A stretch of DNA of 60,297 bases from Nemertoderma westbladi. Taxonomy: Eukaryota; Xenacoelomorpha; Nemertodermatida; Nemertodermatidae. The translations under genes and the position numbers were made by a program. Of the stretch, positions 56,822 to 60,297 are shown piece by piece (position 1 is the first letter of the stretch; each line of letters begins with the position of its first letter). The DNA lies in contig JAUCBJ010008563.1 of NCBI GenBank assembly GCA_032718475.1, positions 1-60,297 on the forward strand. Reading direction: 5' to 3'. The notes beneath the pieces were generated by a model that saw nothing but the letters and a program-made list of their open reading frames with translations, had not been told where the DNA came from and searched no databases.

Positions 56822-58940
56822 CCCGTCATCATTATGATGATATAAGGAATGCGTAGAACATAGTCAACATTTAACTTGAATAAGATGTAGTAGTACACAA
56901 TACAATATACAGTAGTATAAAATAGTACAGTATAATTCTATCAATATAAAGGACGGTGCGTTGACTCCCCCCAACTTGTTGTTTTATGTCTTACAGCCTT
57001 GGGGTTTTATAGGGAATATACTGGTAACATTCGCAACATCCCGGCAGGTGAAATACCAGATATACCAGTTGCTCTATTGTATGTAGTACTAATTTACTAT
57101 CAGTATTGCCTTAGTTCCTTATTTTAGTTCTAATGTAATCCGCCCTATTCTATTGCATTGCAATTGTACCGGGAACTGGAAAGCAAAAGAGTTGGATGTA
57201 TTGAAGGAAATAATTTACTCCGTTTACATTTACATCAATTATGGAGAATATCATCATTATTATTATTATTATTATTATTACCCAAATATGTATATATTTT
57301 CCAAATATGCTTCGTTTCCTTTTCGTTTCGTTATGTCATCCATGCCTACAACTACCTCACAACAACTTCAACACTACTATACTAAAATCAGTATAGAAGA
57401 TTATTATGTTCCGAGTTTCCCTGGAGGGTCCCTCTCCATTCATTATTATTATCCTACAACACTACAGTACTACATTTGAAAGCCGCCTACATTATTACTA
57501 AAATTCATTCACCTGGAATTAGTAATGATTCACATTCGCCCATACCTTTACTGATAAGGCTATCAGCTCTATGAAATATTTAACACACACTAATGCTACC
57601 CTATGAAGAATTTCAAGTTTGTAAAGGGGGGAGTTTAGGCAGTAGGGCCTAAGCAAACAGTATGGGTGTACTAAGTACAATAATCTTGGCAACCTCATCG
57701 ATTTATACTAAGCCTGAGTAGAAATCCATTACATAAGCCATTTTTCATCATGAACACCAGCTGTTATTGGTATAATTTTACCATTGCGTCTATGGCACTT
57801 TTCGTTTATTTCATTTTTTGCAAAAACTAATTACTGTATTTTTCTGAAAATTACTTTATACAGTGCCCAGGACCACGCAGAATCCAACGGTATTTTCCTC
57901 ATATCGCGAGAGCCAGTAGTTTAGGATGAGATAGAGGAACAAACAAACATACATACATACATACACAATTTGAACTTTATACAATATAGGCAGGTATTAA
58001 CGACATGACGGTAGTACAAGTGTTTACTACTAGTGCATAATATTAATATGTATTTATTGATATGTCAAATAGTGTTGCCATGTCATTCCATTGAGGTACC
58101 TACTGAACAGTGAACAGCCGGTTATGCAAGAAAATTCACATAATGTCAGTAATAAAACTGTTTTAACATCAAACGATCCAGTGGTTTTACTATCCCCAGT
58201 GGCCAAAGAGAGCGTGGGATTAAGCCTATATGTTTCGTTATATACCAATATACTTAAAAGTTTAATTAAATGAATAGCTTAATATATTCGAACCAACCAC
58301 CGCTATTGTGGGTGGCCTAAACTAATTAGGACTTTAATGGTTCCACTTTGACCAATGGACTTACTTTGATCGGGTACGTGGAAGCCAGAAGTCGTGTAAC
58401 ATACAATACACAAAGGATTTAATTATTATTCTAAGTATTGAATTTTAATTATAGATGTAATTCAATTAAGAATCACCAAATGAATTGGCACTAATTTATA
58501 AGTATTTCTGTGATTTTTCGTTTTATCACCATGAAAACCACCAAGGCCGGTAAGAAAAAAGGTGGACGTCAGCAATTAATATTACTGAACGGTTTGACAA
58601 CTTTTGCTACAGAAGACAATGAGGTTAATAATGAAGATATGAATTGGGAATTTCCTTGGCTGGTGGAAAAGCGTGGAGGTTTTGTGATAGTTTCGTGGGA
58701 AAATATGTATCTGCCTGCATGGATATTCGGAAAAGTTACTTATTCGATATGCAATATATTCCATATACAGAATATAGTAGTAATATATATATATAGGAGT
58801 CGCTTCTTCTAGTGGTGACTAGGTTCGACCCCTGATGGAGCAGAACTGTTTGTGCACAGTGACGATGAAGCCAAGCCCAACCCATGCTTACTTACTTGAC
58901 TGTCTGGTCGATATATGGGAAGCAGGGTAACTTGGAAAAC
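56822..58940. other. No recognised gene; unidentified 100-codon frame at 58510
   Basis: AT-rich with short TTA and ACAT runs (57260-57280, 57948-57965). The plus frame 58510-58812 (from ATG 58531: MKTTKAGKKKGGRQQL...) has mixed composition but no recognised family. A B-box-like AGGTTCGACCCC lies at 58820-58831. Confidence 0.35.
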
Positions 58941-58944
58941 CGTG

Positions 58945-59125
58945 TAGAAAGATTTACAGCTGAAGATCACCCATGGTGGTCAACAGGCATTCCTTTAGGT
59001 AACAGATTGGAAGGGTTTACTGTGGATGATCACCCATGGTGTGGTGAATATACATTCCTTTGGAAACATAATGTGTAAGGGTTTACTGTGGAAAATCACC
59101 CATGGTGATGAACATGCATGCCCTG
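58945..59125 (+). repeat. Three degenerate 60-70 bp direct repeats
   Basis: GATCACCCATGGT(G) occurs at about 58965, 59027 and (as AATCACCCATGGT) 59093, each preceded by TTTAC(A/T)G(C/T) and followed in two by CATTCCTTT. The translation repeats DHPW. Confidence 0.7.
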
Positions 59126-59358
59126 GCTCAAGGGGAGATGGTACTCCAGGCTAAGCCCATACATTTTACTATTTATTAACACATCCGTACCAATTAATCT
59201 GGTTCTACAACATGTAATTTGATGAAAGTTTCCAGAATGGCAGACAAACTAGCGAGACACACCTGAAATCCGAAATAATTGAAAATTTTTTTGTGTCAAT
59301 GAATGGGGCTACATAACTTATCTTAAAACTTTTGTCAAAATTTGTCTATGTGTCTGCA

Positions 59359-59882
<524 letters not shown>

Positions 59883-60159
59883 AAGCTACGATACTGCTCT
59901 AGAGACCGGCATCAATAAGCGTATCATTCCCGTAAGATATAATGGAGCTTTTAACATCGCAATTGCACTCGGCAGAAATCAATTACTTCAGAGGATCTAA
60001 GAATAATACCGACCACCACCGATAGACGTTGGATACACACTATAAAGATGAAGCACGCACATGGCACAATATAATCAATAAATATAGATCATATTTCAGC
60101 TGCAAAAATTAATAGAATGTTCCATGAAATGCATTTGATACACGGAGAGCCAAAAGATT

Positions 60160-60297
60160 GTCCACCTCCACTTATTACAGAATATAATCCACTCACCCCA
60201 GACACACATCCACCTCCACTTCTTACAGAATATAATCTACTCACCTCAGACACACATCCACCCCTACTTCTTACAGAATATATTCTACTCACCTCAG
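60160..60297. repeat. Start of a 48-bp tandem array (satellite VI), continues past the window
   Basis: Units start at 60162, 60210 and 60258 (CCACCTCCACTTCTTACAGA...). The minus strand reads CTGAGGTGAGTAG in two units and CTGGGGTGAGTGG in the third, a splice-donor-like GTGAGT in GLRX3 sense. 48 is a multiple of 3, so a 16-residue repeat frame is open on the minus strand; coding is not claimed. Confidence 0.85.

Noticed and set aside
57735-57790. Minus-strand VFMMKNG resembling the FMKG motif, candidate first-half exon of Grx domain 1
   Set aside because: The required Cys-Gly at the exon end in the right phase and a donor are missing; the similarity is a few residues only.
58510-58812. 100-codon plus-strand frame as a host gene
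   Set aside because: No family recognised; the end runs into AT repeats and a SINE-like segment.

Overview
The window is nuclear DNA of an animal. It holds spliced exons with GT-AG introns, a Penelope-like retroelement, a BEL/Pao LTR retrotransposon, truncated non-LTR elements, MITE-like elements and six long tandem arrays. The only host gene recognised is GLRX3 (glutaredoxin-3/PICOT), a conserved animal gene, so the source is probably an invertebrate. The species cannot be named from the sequence.

Layout. (1) 1-8308: two tandem Penelope-like units, 99.9% identical by eye, each encoding reverse transcriptase plus GIY-YIG endonuclease; two hammerhead-ribozyme-like motifs (3977-4018, 8157-8198) follow the ORFs. 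(2) 8309-9331 and 26046-29665: one 38-bp satellite, split by (3) a 16.7-kb BEL/Pao element (9332-26045) with a 5-bp target duplication ATAAC, 2.27-kb LTRs, an intact 2883-codon Gag-Pol ORF and a 620-bp MITE in the 3' LTR only. (4) 30001-51476: five consecutive 3' exons of GLRX3 on the minus strand, found by translating between the repeats. Exon phases join exactly and the last exon carries the stop codon. Their introns are filled with repeats: a 38-bp array (31.8-36.4 kb), LINE fragments, a TTA-rich minisatellite (39.1-41.4 kb), a ~29-bp array (42.7-45.4 kb), a foldback element (46.7-47.7 kb) and an inverted repeat (49.7-51.1 kb). (5) 51.5-60.3 kb: probably an upstream GLRX3 intron or 5' flank, with a MITE, a perfect hairpin, a 43-bp array, a LINE fragment, a (CTGT)n tract and the start of a 48-bp array. 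The thioredoxin domain and the first half of Grx domain 1 were not found.

Main finding. The 4.6-kb satellite in the intron after GLRX3 exon C is a tandem amplification of that exon's own 5' splice junction. About 120 units each carry a GTAAGT donor in the gene's sense. A second intronic array also has GTAAGT in every unit, and the array at the window end has GTGAGT, again in gene sense. The introns may therefore be dense in decoy U1 snRNP sites. A second finding is a 20-nt palindromic cassette scattered through the BEL element; it is read in all three frames of the same polyprotein, which suggests selection or mobility at the nucleic-acid level.
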